Below, one piece after another: positions 1 through 6,414 of a stretch of 45,324 bases of DNA. A program made the position numbers and the translations under genes. The notes under the pieces are model-generated. The model did no database searches. It was given only the letters and a program-made list of their open reading frames with translations, and was not told the origin of the DNA. Every line of letters begins with the position of its first letter. Position 1 is the stretch's first letter. This DNA comes from a bacterium endosymbiont of Pedicinus badii (lineage in GTDB: Bacteria > Pseudomonadota > Gammaproteobacteria > Enterobacterales > Enterobacteriaceae): assembly GCF_002075085.1 (NCBI RefSeq), contig NZ_LKAS01000002.1, positions 125,168-170,491 of the forward strand, given 5' to 3'.

Positions 1-450
1 ATCTTATTACTTTGTTCTGCTTTTATAGGAGGATGCTCAGGATCTACAGCTGGAGGAATTAAAGTAATTAGAATACTACTATTTTATTTACAAGGTATTC
101 GAGAATTAAAAAAACTTATTCATCCAAATGCAGTCTATATTATAAAAGTAGGTAATAAGTATTTTTCTTCTGCGTTTTTGGAAACAGTTTGGGGATACTT
201 TTCCGCTTATATTTTTGTTTTTATATCTAGTATGTTAGCAATAATTTCTACTGGGATAGAAAATTTTTCTGCTTTTACTGCAGTAACAGCAACTTTAAAT
301 AATTTAGGTCCTGGATTAGGAATATTTTCAGAAAATTTTTCATCTATTAATAATACTGCGAAATGGATCTTAGTATTAAATATGCTTTTTGGAAGACTAG
401 AAATTTTTACTTTACTGGTAATATTTACTCCTACTTTTTGGAAAGAATAA
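1..450 (+). CDS. trkH: TrkH potassium uptake protein, C-terminal part (cut by window edge)
   Basis: Membrane subunit of the Trk potassium uptake system, which works with the cytoplasmic regulator TrkA encoded at 29673-31037. The frame is open from base 1 to the TAA at 448-450, giving the last 149 residues. The segment reading IGGCSGSTAGGIKVIRILL and the pore-loop segment TLNNLGPGLG near the end match the C-terminal half of E. coli TrkH almost residue for residue, and the protein ends in FTPTFWKE like the E. coli protein. Hydrophobic membrane stretches are evident. In E. coli trkH is followed by hemG and the rrnA operon; here hemG is absent and the tRNAs follow after about 96 bases. The start lies outside the window. 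Confidence 0.95.
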   Translation: MLLLCSAFIGGCSGSTAGGIKVIRILLFYLQGIRELKKLIHPNAVYIIKVGNKYFSSAFLETVWGYFSAYIFVFISSMLAIISTGIENFSAFTAVTATLNNLGPGLGIFSENFSSINNTAKWILVLNMLFGRLEIFTLLVIFTPTFWKE

Positions 451-546
451 AATACATAAATTTTGTAAAATAATTTATATATTTTATATTTTGAATGTAT
501 AATATAATAAAATTAGATTTAGTAAAAAATAAAAATAAAAATTTCT

Positions 547-620
547 AGGCTTGTAGCTCAGTTGGTTAGAGCACACCCCTGATAAGGGTGAGGTCGGTGG
601 TTCAAGTCCACTCAGGCCTA
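547..620 (+). tRNA. ileT: tRNA-Ile (GAT anticodon)
   Basis: A 74-base cloverleaf with a 7-bp acceptor stem closed by one G-U pair, anticodon GAT, the T-loop block GGTTCAAGTCC and discriminator A. It is nearly identical to the tRNA-Ile of the 16S-23S spacer of E. coli rrnA. The 3' CCA is not encoded (TTT follows). A TATAAT at 498-503 is a possible -10 element, with no clear -35. The flanking 16S and 23S genes are missing. Confidence 0.97.
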
Positions 621-627
621 TTTTAAG

Positions 628-700
628 GGGGCTATAGCTCAATTGGAAGAGCATCTGCTTTGCACGCAGAAGGTTAGCGGTTCAATCCCGCTTAGCTCCA
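628..700 (+). tRNA. alaT: tRNA-Ala (TGC anticodon)
   Basis: A 73-base cloverleaf with acceptor strands GGGGCTA and TAGCTCC (one G-U pair), anticodon TGC and discriminator A. It is the usual rRNA-spacer partner of tRNA-Ile(GAT), seven bases downstream of it. No CCA is encoded; three A follow. No 23S rRNA follows: the next gene is tRNA-Asp after six bases. Confidence 0.97.
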
Positions 701-706
701 AAATTT

Positions 707-780
707 GGTGCGGTAGTTCAGATGGTAAGAATACTGGCCTGTCACGTCAGGGGTCGCGGGTTCGAATCCCGTCCGCACCG
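707..780 (+). tRNA. aspT: tRNA-Asp (GTC anticodon)
   Basis: A 74-base cloverleaf with perfectly paired acceptor strands GGTGCGG and CCGCACC, anticodon GTC and discriminator G. It matches E. coli tRNA-Asp, which sits distal to the rrnC operon just before tRNA-Trp. No CCA is encoded. Confidence 0.97.
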
Positions 781-785
781 ATTTT

Positions 786-858
786 AGGGATGTAACTCAA
801 TTGGTAGAGTATCGGTCTCCAAAACCGAAAGTTGAGAGTTCGAATCTCTCCGTCCCTG
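786..858 (+). tRNA. trpT: tRNA-Trp (CCA anticodon)
   Basis: A 73-base cloverleaf with anticodon CCA in the loop CTCCAAAA, discriminator G, and acceptor strands AGGGATG and CGTCCCT. As in E. coli, aspT-trpT is followed by maoP, so this is the downstream flank of rrnC. The 3' CCA is not encoded (TGT follows). Confidence 0.97.
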
Positions 859-895
859 TGTATTTATTTATGCAAATTTTATAAAATTTAAAATA

Positions 896-923
896 TTGAT
901 TTTTAAAAATTTTTATTTATAAT
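896..923 (+). promoter_or_regulatory. Candidate sigma-70 promoter for maoP-trxA
   Basis: TTGATT at 896-901 and a perfect TATAAT at 918-923 are 16 bases apart. Transcription would start near 930, just after an in-frame ATG at 928, which argues that maoP starts at the ATG at 964. In such AT-rich DNA chance matches are common. Confidence 0.5.
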
Positions 924-963
924 AACTATGCTTATTATAAATTTTATTTTTGAATTTCAATTT

Positions 964-1329
964 ATGAAAATTATAAGAAAGCGAGAAAAAGTACAAAACA
1001 GTTTTATAACTAAAAAACTTTATTTTGATAAAAAAAACTATCCATATGGATTTTCTAGACACGGAAATTTTACAATCAAGGAAGCAAAACTTTTAGAAAA
1101 TTTTGGTCATGCTTATAAAGAATTAAGTCAAGGAATAAGAATACCAAAAACAGAAATAGAGAAACAATTTATTAGAATGTGTAACGGAAAAAAAAAACCT
1201 TCGAATAAGCATGAAAAAGTATGGCATAAATACGTTGAGTTTGTAAATAAGCCAAAAAAATTTCATACTTTATCTGGAGGAAAACCTGAAATACACTGCT
1301 TAGAAGAATATTCTGAAAACGAAGAATAA
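964..1329 (+). CDS. maoP: MaoP (YifE), Ori macrodomain organising protein, DUF413 family
   Basis: In E. coli MaoP (formerly YifE, 112 residues) acts with the maoS site to organise the Ori region of the chromosome. The copy here is about 121 residues. It carries the family blocks YFDKKNYPYGFSRHGNFTIKEAKLLE and near the C-terminus KPKKFHTLSGGKPE, followed by an acidic tail. An ATG at 928 would add 12 hydrophobic residues unlike the family and would precede the predicted transcription start, so I chose 964. trxA follows after 14 bases. The hdfR gene that is its divergent neighbour in E. coli is absent. Identity is firm; whether it still organises DNA in a small chromosome is unknown. Confidence 0.9.
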   Translation: MKIIRKREKVQNSFITKKLYFDKKNYPYGFSRHGNFTIKEAKLLENFGHAYKELSQGIRIPKTEIEKQFIRMCNGKKKPSNKHEKVWHKYVEFVNKPKKFHTLSGGKPEIHCLEEYSENEE

Positions 1330-1343
1330 AATTATAGGAAAAT

Positions 1344-1676
1344 ATGAAAGAAAATATTATTTTTGAATTAAACGAAAAAAATTTTCAAGAAACTTTAAAA
1401 AAAAATAATTTTGTCATAGTAGATTTTTGGGCAGATTGGTGTTCTCCTTGTAAACAAATGAGTGATATATTTTTAGAAGTTGCAAAAGAACTAGGAAAAA
1501 AAGTAGTTTTTTCTAAGGTTAATATAGATACTTGCTCTTCAATAGCAGAAAAATACAACATAAGAAGTATACCTTCTTTTTTATTTTTTAAGTACAATAA
1601 ACTTATAGATACAAAAATTGGAATGATTTCCGCTGAAAAAATAAAAGAACTTATAAAAAAAAATTTTAATACTTAA
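1344..1676 (+). CDS. trxA: Thioredoxin 1, with variant active site CSPC
   Basis: Small cytoplasmic disulfide reductase, 110 residues (E. coli 109). The redox centre at residues 32-36 reads WCSPC rather than the near-universal WCGPC, so Gly is replaced by Ser between the two cysteines. The cis-proline loop (SIPSFLF) and the NID segment are kept, while the proline shortly after the active-site helix start (Pro40 in E. coli) is lost. A good ribosome site, AGGA, lies seven bases before the ATG. In E. coli trxA also lies just upstream of rho, so the neighbourhood is ancestral. Confidence 0.95.
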   Translation: MKENIIFELNEKNFQETLKKNNFVIVDFWADWCSPCKQMSDIFLEVAKELGKKVVFSKVNIDTCSSIAEKYNIRSIPSFLFFKYNKLIDTKIGMISAEKIKELIKKNFNT

Positions 1677-1702
1677 AATCTTTAATGAAAGTAAGATATA
1701 AA

Positions 1703-1716
1703 AGTCTTATAAGACT
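1703..1716. repeat. 14-base palindrome in the rho leader
   Basis: AGTCTTATAAGACT is a perfect palindrome in the 110-base gap between trxA and rho, where E. coli has the rhoL leader used in Rho autoregulation. It could form a 5-bp stem with a 4-base loop or be a protein site. It has no T-run directly after it, so it is not a convincing terminator. Confidence 0.4.
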
Positions 1717-1786
1717 CTTCTATAAATACATTTCTTTTTCGATTGATTTTATAACTTTTTCAAATCCTTTAAATAGAAAATAAAAT

Positions 1787-3046
1787 ATGAATCTCTCCGA
1801 ATTCAAAAACATATCAGTTTCAGAACTAGTCTCTATTGGAGAAAATATGGAACTAGAAAATTTAGCTCGTATGAGAAAACAAGATATTATATTCGCCATT
1901 CTGAAACAACATGCTAAAAGTGGAGAAGACATTTTCGGAGGAGGTGTTCTGGAAATTTTACAAGATGGATTCGGTTTTTTACGATCTAGTGATAGCTCAT
2001 ACTTGGCTGGACCAGATGACATATACGTATCTCCTAGTCAAATAAGAAGATTTAATTTACGTACAGGTGATACAATATTCGGAAAAATCAGACCTCCTAA
2101 AGAAGGAGAAAGATACTTTGCTTTACTAAAAGTAAATGAAGTTAATTACGACAAACCAGAAATTTCTAGAAATAAAATTTTATTTGAAAATTTAACTCCT
2201 TTGCATGCAAATTCCAGACTACGAATGGAAAGAGGTAATGGTTCCACAGAAGACTTAACTGCTAGAGTACTAGATTTAGCTGCTCCTATAGGAAGAGGTC
2301 AAAGGGGACTGATTGTAGCTCCTCCGAAAGCTGGAAAAACTATGCTTTTACAAAATATATCTCAAAGTATAGCATATAATCATCCAGACTGCATACTAAT
2401 GGTTCTATTAATAGACGAAAGACCTGAAGAAGTAACTGAAATGCAAAGACTAGTAAAAGGAGAAGTAATTGCATCTACCTTTGATGAACCATTTTTAAGA
2501 CATGTACAAGTTTCTGAAATGGTAATAGAAAAGGCGAAAAGATTGGTAGAACATAAAAAAAATGTTGTAATACTACTAGATTCTATAACTAGACTAGCTA
2601 GAGCGTATAATAGTATAGTACCTGCTTCCGGTAAAATATTAACTGGAGGAGTTGATTCTAATGCTTTACATAGACCAAAAAGATTTTTTGGAGCAGCAAG
2701 AAATATGGAAGAAGGAGGAAGCTTGACTATTATTGCTACTGCTTTAATCGACACTGGATCAAAAATGGATGAAGTGATATACGAAGAATTTAAAGGAACT
2801 GGAAATATGGAGCTTCATCTTTCAAGAAAAATTTCAGAAAAAAGAGTATTTCCTGCTATAGACTATAATAGATCAGGTACAAGAAAAGAAGAACTTCTTA
2901 CAACAAAAGAAGAATTACAAAAAATGTGGATTTTAAGAAAAATTATGCATCCTATGAATGAAATCGATGCTATAGAATTTTTAATTAATAAATTATCTAT
3001 GACCAAAACAAATAAAGAATTTTTCGTTATGATGAAAAGATCATAA
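1787..3046 (+). CDS. rho: Transcription termination factor Rho
   Basis: Hexameric RNA-dependent ATPase/helicase that terminates transcription. At 419 residues it has exactly the E. coli length and is among the most conserved proteins in the window. The N-terminal RNA-binding domain keeps the GFGFLR motif and [10 protein letters not shown] block; the ATPase domain keeps the Walker A motif APPKAGKT (Lys near 184), the Walker B block [16 protein letters not shown] and the Q/R-loop region. It follows trxA as in E. coli. Retention of a near-intact Rho fits a genome where few intrinsic terminators are visible. Confidence 0.98.
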   Translation: MNLSEFKNISVSELVSIGENMELENLARMRKQDIIFAILKQHAKSGEDIFGGGVLEILQDGFGFLRSSDSSYLAGPDDIYVSPSQIRRFNLRTGDTIFGKIRPPKEGERYFALLKVNEVNYDKPEISRNKILFENLTPLHANSRLRMERGNGSTEDLTARVLDLAAPIGRGQRGLIVAPPKAGKTMLLQNISQSIAYNHPDCILMVLLIDERPEEVTEMQRLVKGEVIASTFDEPFLRHVQVSEMVIEKAKRLVEHKKNVVILLDSITRLARAYNSIVPASGKILTGGVDSNALHRPKRFFGAARNMEEGGSLTIIATALIDTGSKMDEVIYEEFKGTGNMELHLSRKISEKRVFPAIDYNRSGTRKEELLTTKEELQKMWILRKIMHPMNEIDAIEFLINKLSMTKTNKEFFVMMKRS

Positions 3047-3068
3047 AATAAAAATATAAAAAATATAT

Positions 3069-3142
3069 GGTGATTGTAGCTCAGTTGGTAGAGCTCTGGA
3101 TTGTGGTTCCGGATGTCGTGGGTTCGAATCCCATCAATCACC
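3069..3142 (+). tRNA. hisR: tRNA-His (GTG anticodon)
   Basis: A 74-base cloverleaf with the 8-bp acceptor stem typical of tRNA-His: GGTGATTG pairs with CAATCACC, including the extra G(-1):C73 pair. Anticodon GTG, T-loop GGGTTCGAATCCC. The bases after the acceptor are CAT, so CCA is not encoded. In E. coli hisR lies in argX-hisR-leuT-proM; argX and leuT have been lost here. Confidence 0.97.
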
Positions 3143-3149
3143 CATCATT

Positions 3150-3223
3150 CGGCGAGTAGCGCAGTTTGGTAGCGCAACTGGTTTGGGACCAGTGGGTCAG
3201 AGGTTCAAATCCTCTCTCGCCGA
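3150..3223 (+). tRNA. proM: tRNA-Pro (TGG anticodon)
   Basis: A 74-base cloverleaf with perfectly paired acceptor strands CGGCGAG and CTCGCCG, anticodon TGG and discriminator A; no encoded CCA. It is the last member of the E. coli argX-hisR-leuT-proM cluster. dapF starts 17 bases downstream, so the two are probably co-transcribed. Confidence 0.97.
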
Positions 3224-3240
3224 ATTAAAAATAACTATTT

Positions 3241-4035
3241 ATGAAGAAAATTATTTTTTTCACAAAAATGCATTGCAACGGAAACGATTGTATACTTTTG
3301 CAAAGTAAAAATTTTCTAAAAAAAAAACAAATTTCTTTAATTTCAAACAGATATTTCGGGATAGGATTTGATCAACTAATCTATTTTTATAAGTCAAACA
3401 TAAAAGAAGTAGACTATTTTTATACAGTTTTTAATTCAGATGGAAGTTTAGCTAAACAATGCGGAAATGGATTGAGATGTCTTTCTAAATATCTACAAAA
3501 AAAAGTTCCAAAAAAAAAAATTTATCTTAGTAATAAAAAAAGAATTTTTTGTGCAACTTTTTTAAAAAAAAATCTTGTAAAAATCAACATGGGAAAACCA
3601 AAATTTTTATACCAAAAAAAAATTATATTAGAAAAAAACGAAAAGCTCATTTGTTACATTGTCTCTGTTGAAAACATGCATAGTATAATTTTTTTTAAAA
3701 ATATTTTTTATAAAAAACTTTTTAAATTTAATTATTATTTAAGAAAAAAATACGATTTTTTAAAAAAATTAAATATCAGTTTTGTTAAAGTAGTAAATAA
3801 AACATCATTAATAATTAGAACTTTTGAATTTGGTTCAGGACAAACTTTATCTTGTGGAAGTGCTTCTTGTGCAGCAGTTTGTATTTCTTCTATAAAAAAA
3901 AAATTGCTTTTTAATAAAAACATTAATGTAAAATCTAAAGGAGGTGCACTAAAAGTTTTTTGGAAAAAACAAGATAGCGAAATATATACAACCGGAATAG
4001 CTCACCAAATATACGAAGGAAAAATAACTTTATAA
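3241..4035 (+). CDS. dapF: Diaminopimelate epimerase
   Basis: Converts LL- to meso-diaminopimelate, for peptidoglycan and the last steps of lysine synthesis. 264 residues (E. coli 274). The two catalytic cysteines are visible: Cys74 in QCGNGLRC and Cys205 in SCGSASCAA. The GFDQL motif and the NSDGS motif are kept. Oddities: the substrate-binding pair usually read as ERG reads EFG at 196-198, so the conserved Arg is Phe; the usual GNPH segment reads ENMH at 144-147; the GAGET motif reads GSGQT. It may be under relaxed constraint. It ends two bases from the convergent yigB. Confidence 0.95.
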   Translation: MKKIIFFTKMHCNGNDCILLQSKNFLKKKQISLISNRYFGIGFDQLIYFYKSNIKEVDYFYTVFNSDGSLAKQCGNGLRCLSKYLQKKVPKKKIYLSNKKRIFCATFLKKNLVKINMGKPKFLYQKKIILEKNEKLICYIVSVENMHSIIFFKNIFYKKLFKFNYYLRKKYDFLKKLNISFVKVVNKTSLIIRTFEFGSGQTLSCGSASCAAVCISSIKKKLLFNKNINVKSKGGALKVFWKKQDSEIYTTGIAHQIYEGKITL

Positions 4036-4037
4036 CA

Positions 4038-4766
4038 CTATTTTTCTTCCAAAATATCCAAAAGAGAATGTAAATTTGATATTTCTAAATGAGGAAGGAT
4101 TCTTTCTCTTTTTAAATTTTTAAAATTTTTTGCTTTATTTTTATTAATCCAGCATGCTTGCATTCCAGAATCTATTGCACCTTTAATATCTGTAATAATG
4201 TCATCTCCTACATGAAGAATACTATTAATAGGTAAGCACAATTTTAAAGAAGCCAGCTTATACATATCTTTATAAGGTTTAGATCTTCCGTCTATTCCAG
4301 CTCTTAGTATACAAAAAAAGTATTTTCCAATTCCAAAGAGATAGGGATTAGCATTTCCATTAGTAATAATAATTAAAGGAAAGCTATTTTTTAATTTTTT
4401 TAGTATTTCGTGTGTTTGTTTAGGTATGTGTATTCTACTTCTCCAATATTGGACAATTTTCATAGCAATATTTGCTCCATTTTTAGCTTGTTTTTCTGAT
4501 ATGCCAACGTTTTTCATTACTAAATATATAGAAAACCATCTCCAATAGTTAACATCATGAAAATAATGAGGATACTTATTTCTTAAAAATTCCCTGAGTT
4601 TTTGATATTCTTTTTTTTTTATTTTTTTCAACTTAGGATGATAGTCTTTAAGAAACTTCATAGATTCATAGTCTGCTTTTTTTACTATAGGTTTATCGTC
4701 GTATAATGTATTATCAAGATCAAAAGTTATAGCTCTCACATTGATAAGATTTTTATAAATTCGCAT
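4038..4766 (-). CDS. yigB: YigB, HAD-family 5-amino-6-(5-phosphoribitylamino)uracil phosphatase
   Basis: HAD-superfamily hydrolase; the E. coli protein is one of the phosphatases that dephosphorylate the riboflavin precursor. About 242 residues from the ATG at 4766 (E. coli 238). HAD motif I is AITFDLDNTLYDDKP, motif II ITNGNA, motif III in GRSKP, motif IV HVGDDIITDIKGA, and the GMQACWIN segment matches YigB closely. A longer reading from an ATG at 4829 adds 21 hydrophobic residues unlike the family; the start at 4766 aligns with the E. coli start (MRIY against MRFY). In E. coli it is separated from dapF by yigA and xerC, both lost here. Confidence 0.9.
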   Translation of the reverse strand: MRIYKNLINVRAITFDLDNTLYDDKPIVKKADYESMKFLKDYHPKLKKIKKKEYQKLREFLRNKYPHYFHDVNYWRWFSIYLVMKNVGISEKQAKNGANIAMKIVQYWRSRIHIPKQTHEILKKLKNSFPLIIITNGNANPYLFGIGKYFFCILRAGIDGRSKPYKDMYKLASLKLCLPINSILHVGDDIITDIKGAIDSGMQACWINKNKAKNFKNLKRERILPHLEISNLHSLLDILEEK

Positions 4767-4909
4767 TTTTTTCCTTTTTAAAAATAAAAATTCAAAAATT
4801 ATTTCTAGTTTTTCTAATAAAAATATCAATATATAATAAAATAAATTTTATATACAGAACAATTTCAGAAAGAAATTTAAAATTTTTAATATTTTTAAAG
4901 GATTTTGAT

Positions 4910-5710
4910 ATGTTTCGAATTGTTGTATCCGATCTTGATGGCACTCTGTTATCTAAAAATCATAGGATAGAAATTTTTACAAAAAAAATCTTACAAAGAG
5001 TAATAAAAAAAGGAATACATTTTATATTTGCAACAGGAAGACATCACATTGATGTAAAAAAAATTCAAAATGATTTAAAAATAAAAACTTATATGATTAC
5101 TTCTAATGGAGCTAGAATACATGATAATTTTGGAAATCTAATTTTTTCTCACGATTTTGAAGAAAGTATAGTAAGAGAATTAGCAAGTATGTTTTATAAA
5201 GACAAAAAAATATCTACAAATATATTTAGAGATAAAGAATGGTTTATCAGTAAAGAAGAAATAAATAGAAAAGACTTTTTTTTTGAATCTTCATTCAACT
5301 ACAAAATTTATAAAAATGGAAAACTTCCAAACTATTTGGGAGTATGTAAAATATACTTTACGTGTCATGATCCTAAATATCTTTTAAAAATAGAAAGATT
5401 TTTAAAAATCAATTTGGAGGATAAAATTAATGTAAGTTTCTCTCTTCCAATATGTTTAGAAATTATGCCAAAAGGAGTGTGCAAAGGAAAATCTTTAAAA
5501 AAAGTTATTAAAATATTGGGATATCAAATGAAAGATTGTATATCTTTTGGAGATGGAATGAACGATATAGAAATGCTCTCTAGTACAGGAAAAGGATGTA
5601 TTATGAAAAATGGACATAAGAGATTAAAAGAAAAACTACCTCATTTAGAAATAATTGGAACAAATGAAGAACAAGCAGTCGCAAAATACTTAAAAAAAAT
5701 ATTTTTGTAA
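4910..5710 (+). CDS. yigL: YigL, Cof-type HAD sugar/pyridoxal phosphate phosphatase
   Basis: 266 residues, the same length as E. coli YigL, a Cof-like HAD phosphatase active on sugar phosphates and pyridoxal 5'-phosphate. Motif I is VVSDLDGTLLSKNH at the N-terminus, motif II lies in ITSNGARIHD, and motifs III/IV are KGKSLKKV and SFGDGMNDIEML. A cap domain occupies the middle. An AAGG ribosome site precedes the ATG. The assignment to yigL rather than another Cof paralogue rests on length and on its position in the yigB-side block, so family is certain and paralogue likely. Confidence 0.83.
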   Translation: MFRIVVSDLDGTLLSKNHRIEIFTKKILQRVIKKGIHFIFATGRHHIDVKKIQNDLKIKTYMITSNGARIHDNFGNLIFSHDFEESIVRELASMFYKDKKISTNIFRDKEWFISKEEINRKDFFFESSFNYKIYKNGKLPNYLGVCKIYFTCHDPKYLLKIERFLKINLEDKINVSFSLPICLEIMPKGVCKGKSLKKVIKILGYQMKDCISFGDGMNDIEMLSSTGKGCIMKNGHKRLKEKLPHLEIIGTNEEQAVAKYLKKIFL

Positions 5711-5713
5711 ATG

Positions 5714-5752
5714 CTAAAATATTTTCTGGTACTTTTGTACCAGAAATTTTAG
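5714..5752. terminator. Bidirectional intrinsic terminator between yigL and yhgN
   Basis: CTGGTAC at 5726-5732, a TTTT loop, and GTACCAG at 5737-5743 form a perfect stem that extends outward through A-T pairs; the outer arms CTAAAAT (5714) and ATTTTAG (to 5752) are also complementary. U-rich stretches follow on both strands, as expected between convergent genes. The structure overlaps the yhgN stop codon (5749-5751). It is the clearest intrinsic terminator in the window. Confidence 0.75.
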
Positions 5753-6345
5753 TAATTATTCATATATACTTTTGCACCTTCTAGTATCATTTGCATAGAA
5801 ATCATAACAAATAACAATCCCATAATTTTTTCTAGTGCGGAAAATCCTTTTTTTCCTAAAATACGAAATAAAGTACCAGACATCATAAGCACTATAAGTG
5901 ATAAAACCCAAGAGATTAATAAAGAAATGCACAAATCTAGTATTTGTTTTGGATATTTTTGTGATAATGAAATTAAAGTTGCTAGAATAGAAGGTCCTGC
6001 AATTAGAGGTATTGCTAAAGGCACTAAAAATGGTTCTTCTCCTTTTTTTAAACCAATTGCATTTCCATTTTTTGAAGGAAATATCATTTTCATAGCTATA
6101 ATAAATAAGACTATTCCTCCTGATATAGAAATAGTTTCTGATTTTAGATTCAAAATCTCAAGAATTTTTTTACTGGCGAATAGAAAAAAAAACATAGCTA
6201 ATAAAGCTAAAATCATTTCTCTAAAAATAATAAAATTTCTTTTTTTTTGTTCCATATCTTTTAGTATAGACATAAAAATTGGCAAATTTCCAATTGGATC
6301 TATAATAAGAAACATTAGTATAGTAAAAGACATTATATTATTCAT
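5749..6345 (-). CDS. yhgN: YhgN, MarC-family inner-membrane protein
   Basis: 198 residues (E. coli YhgN 197), with about six strongly hydrophobic segments. The family signatures are present: LIIDPIGNLPIF near the N-terminus and PLAIPLIAGPSILATLISL in the middle. It lies divergent to asd, the same pair as in E. coli and in Buchnera. The function of the MarC family is poorly known; an archaeal member (SnatA) transports small neutral amino acids, so an amino-acid transport role here is only an inference. Confidence 0.9.
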   Translation of the reverse strand: MNNIMSFTILMFLIIDPIGNLPIFMSILKDMEQKKRNFIIFREMILALLAMFFFLFASKKILEILNLKSETISISGGIVLFIIAMKMIFPSKNGNAIGLKKGEEPFLVPLAIPLIAGPSILATLISLSQKYPKQILDLCISLLISWVLSLIVLMMSGTLFRILGKKGFSALEKIMGLLFVMISMQMILEGAKVYMNNY

Positions 6346-6414
6346 TTTTTTATTCCCTTTAAAATCATTTTTGTATAGATTATTAGATTAAATAAAAAAT
6401 AAATAGGAGATTTT

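Noticed and set aside
701-706. Remnant of 23S or 5S rRNA between tRNA-Ala and tRNA-Asp
   Set aside because: Only six bases (AAATTT) separate the tRNAs, so there is no room for a remnant.
928-963. Earlier ATG for maoP
   Set aside because: It adds hydrophobic residues not found in the family and lies four bases after the -10 element, before the likely transcription start.
5927-6391. 154-codon plus-strand frame opposite yhgN
   Set aside because: Antisense to a well-recognised MarC-family gene; no ribosome site and no recognisable motif.
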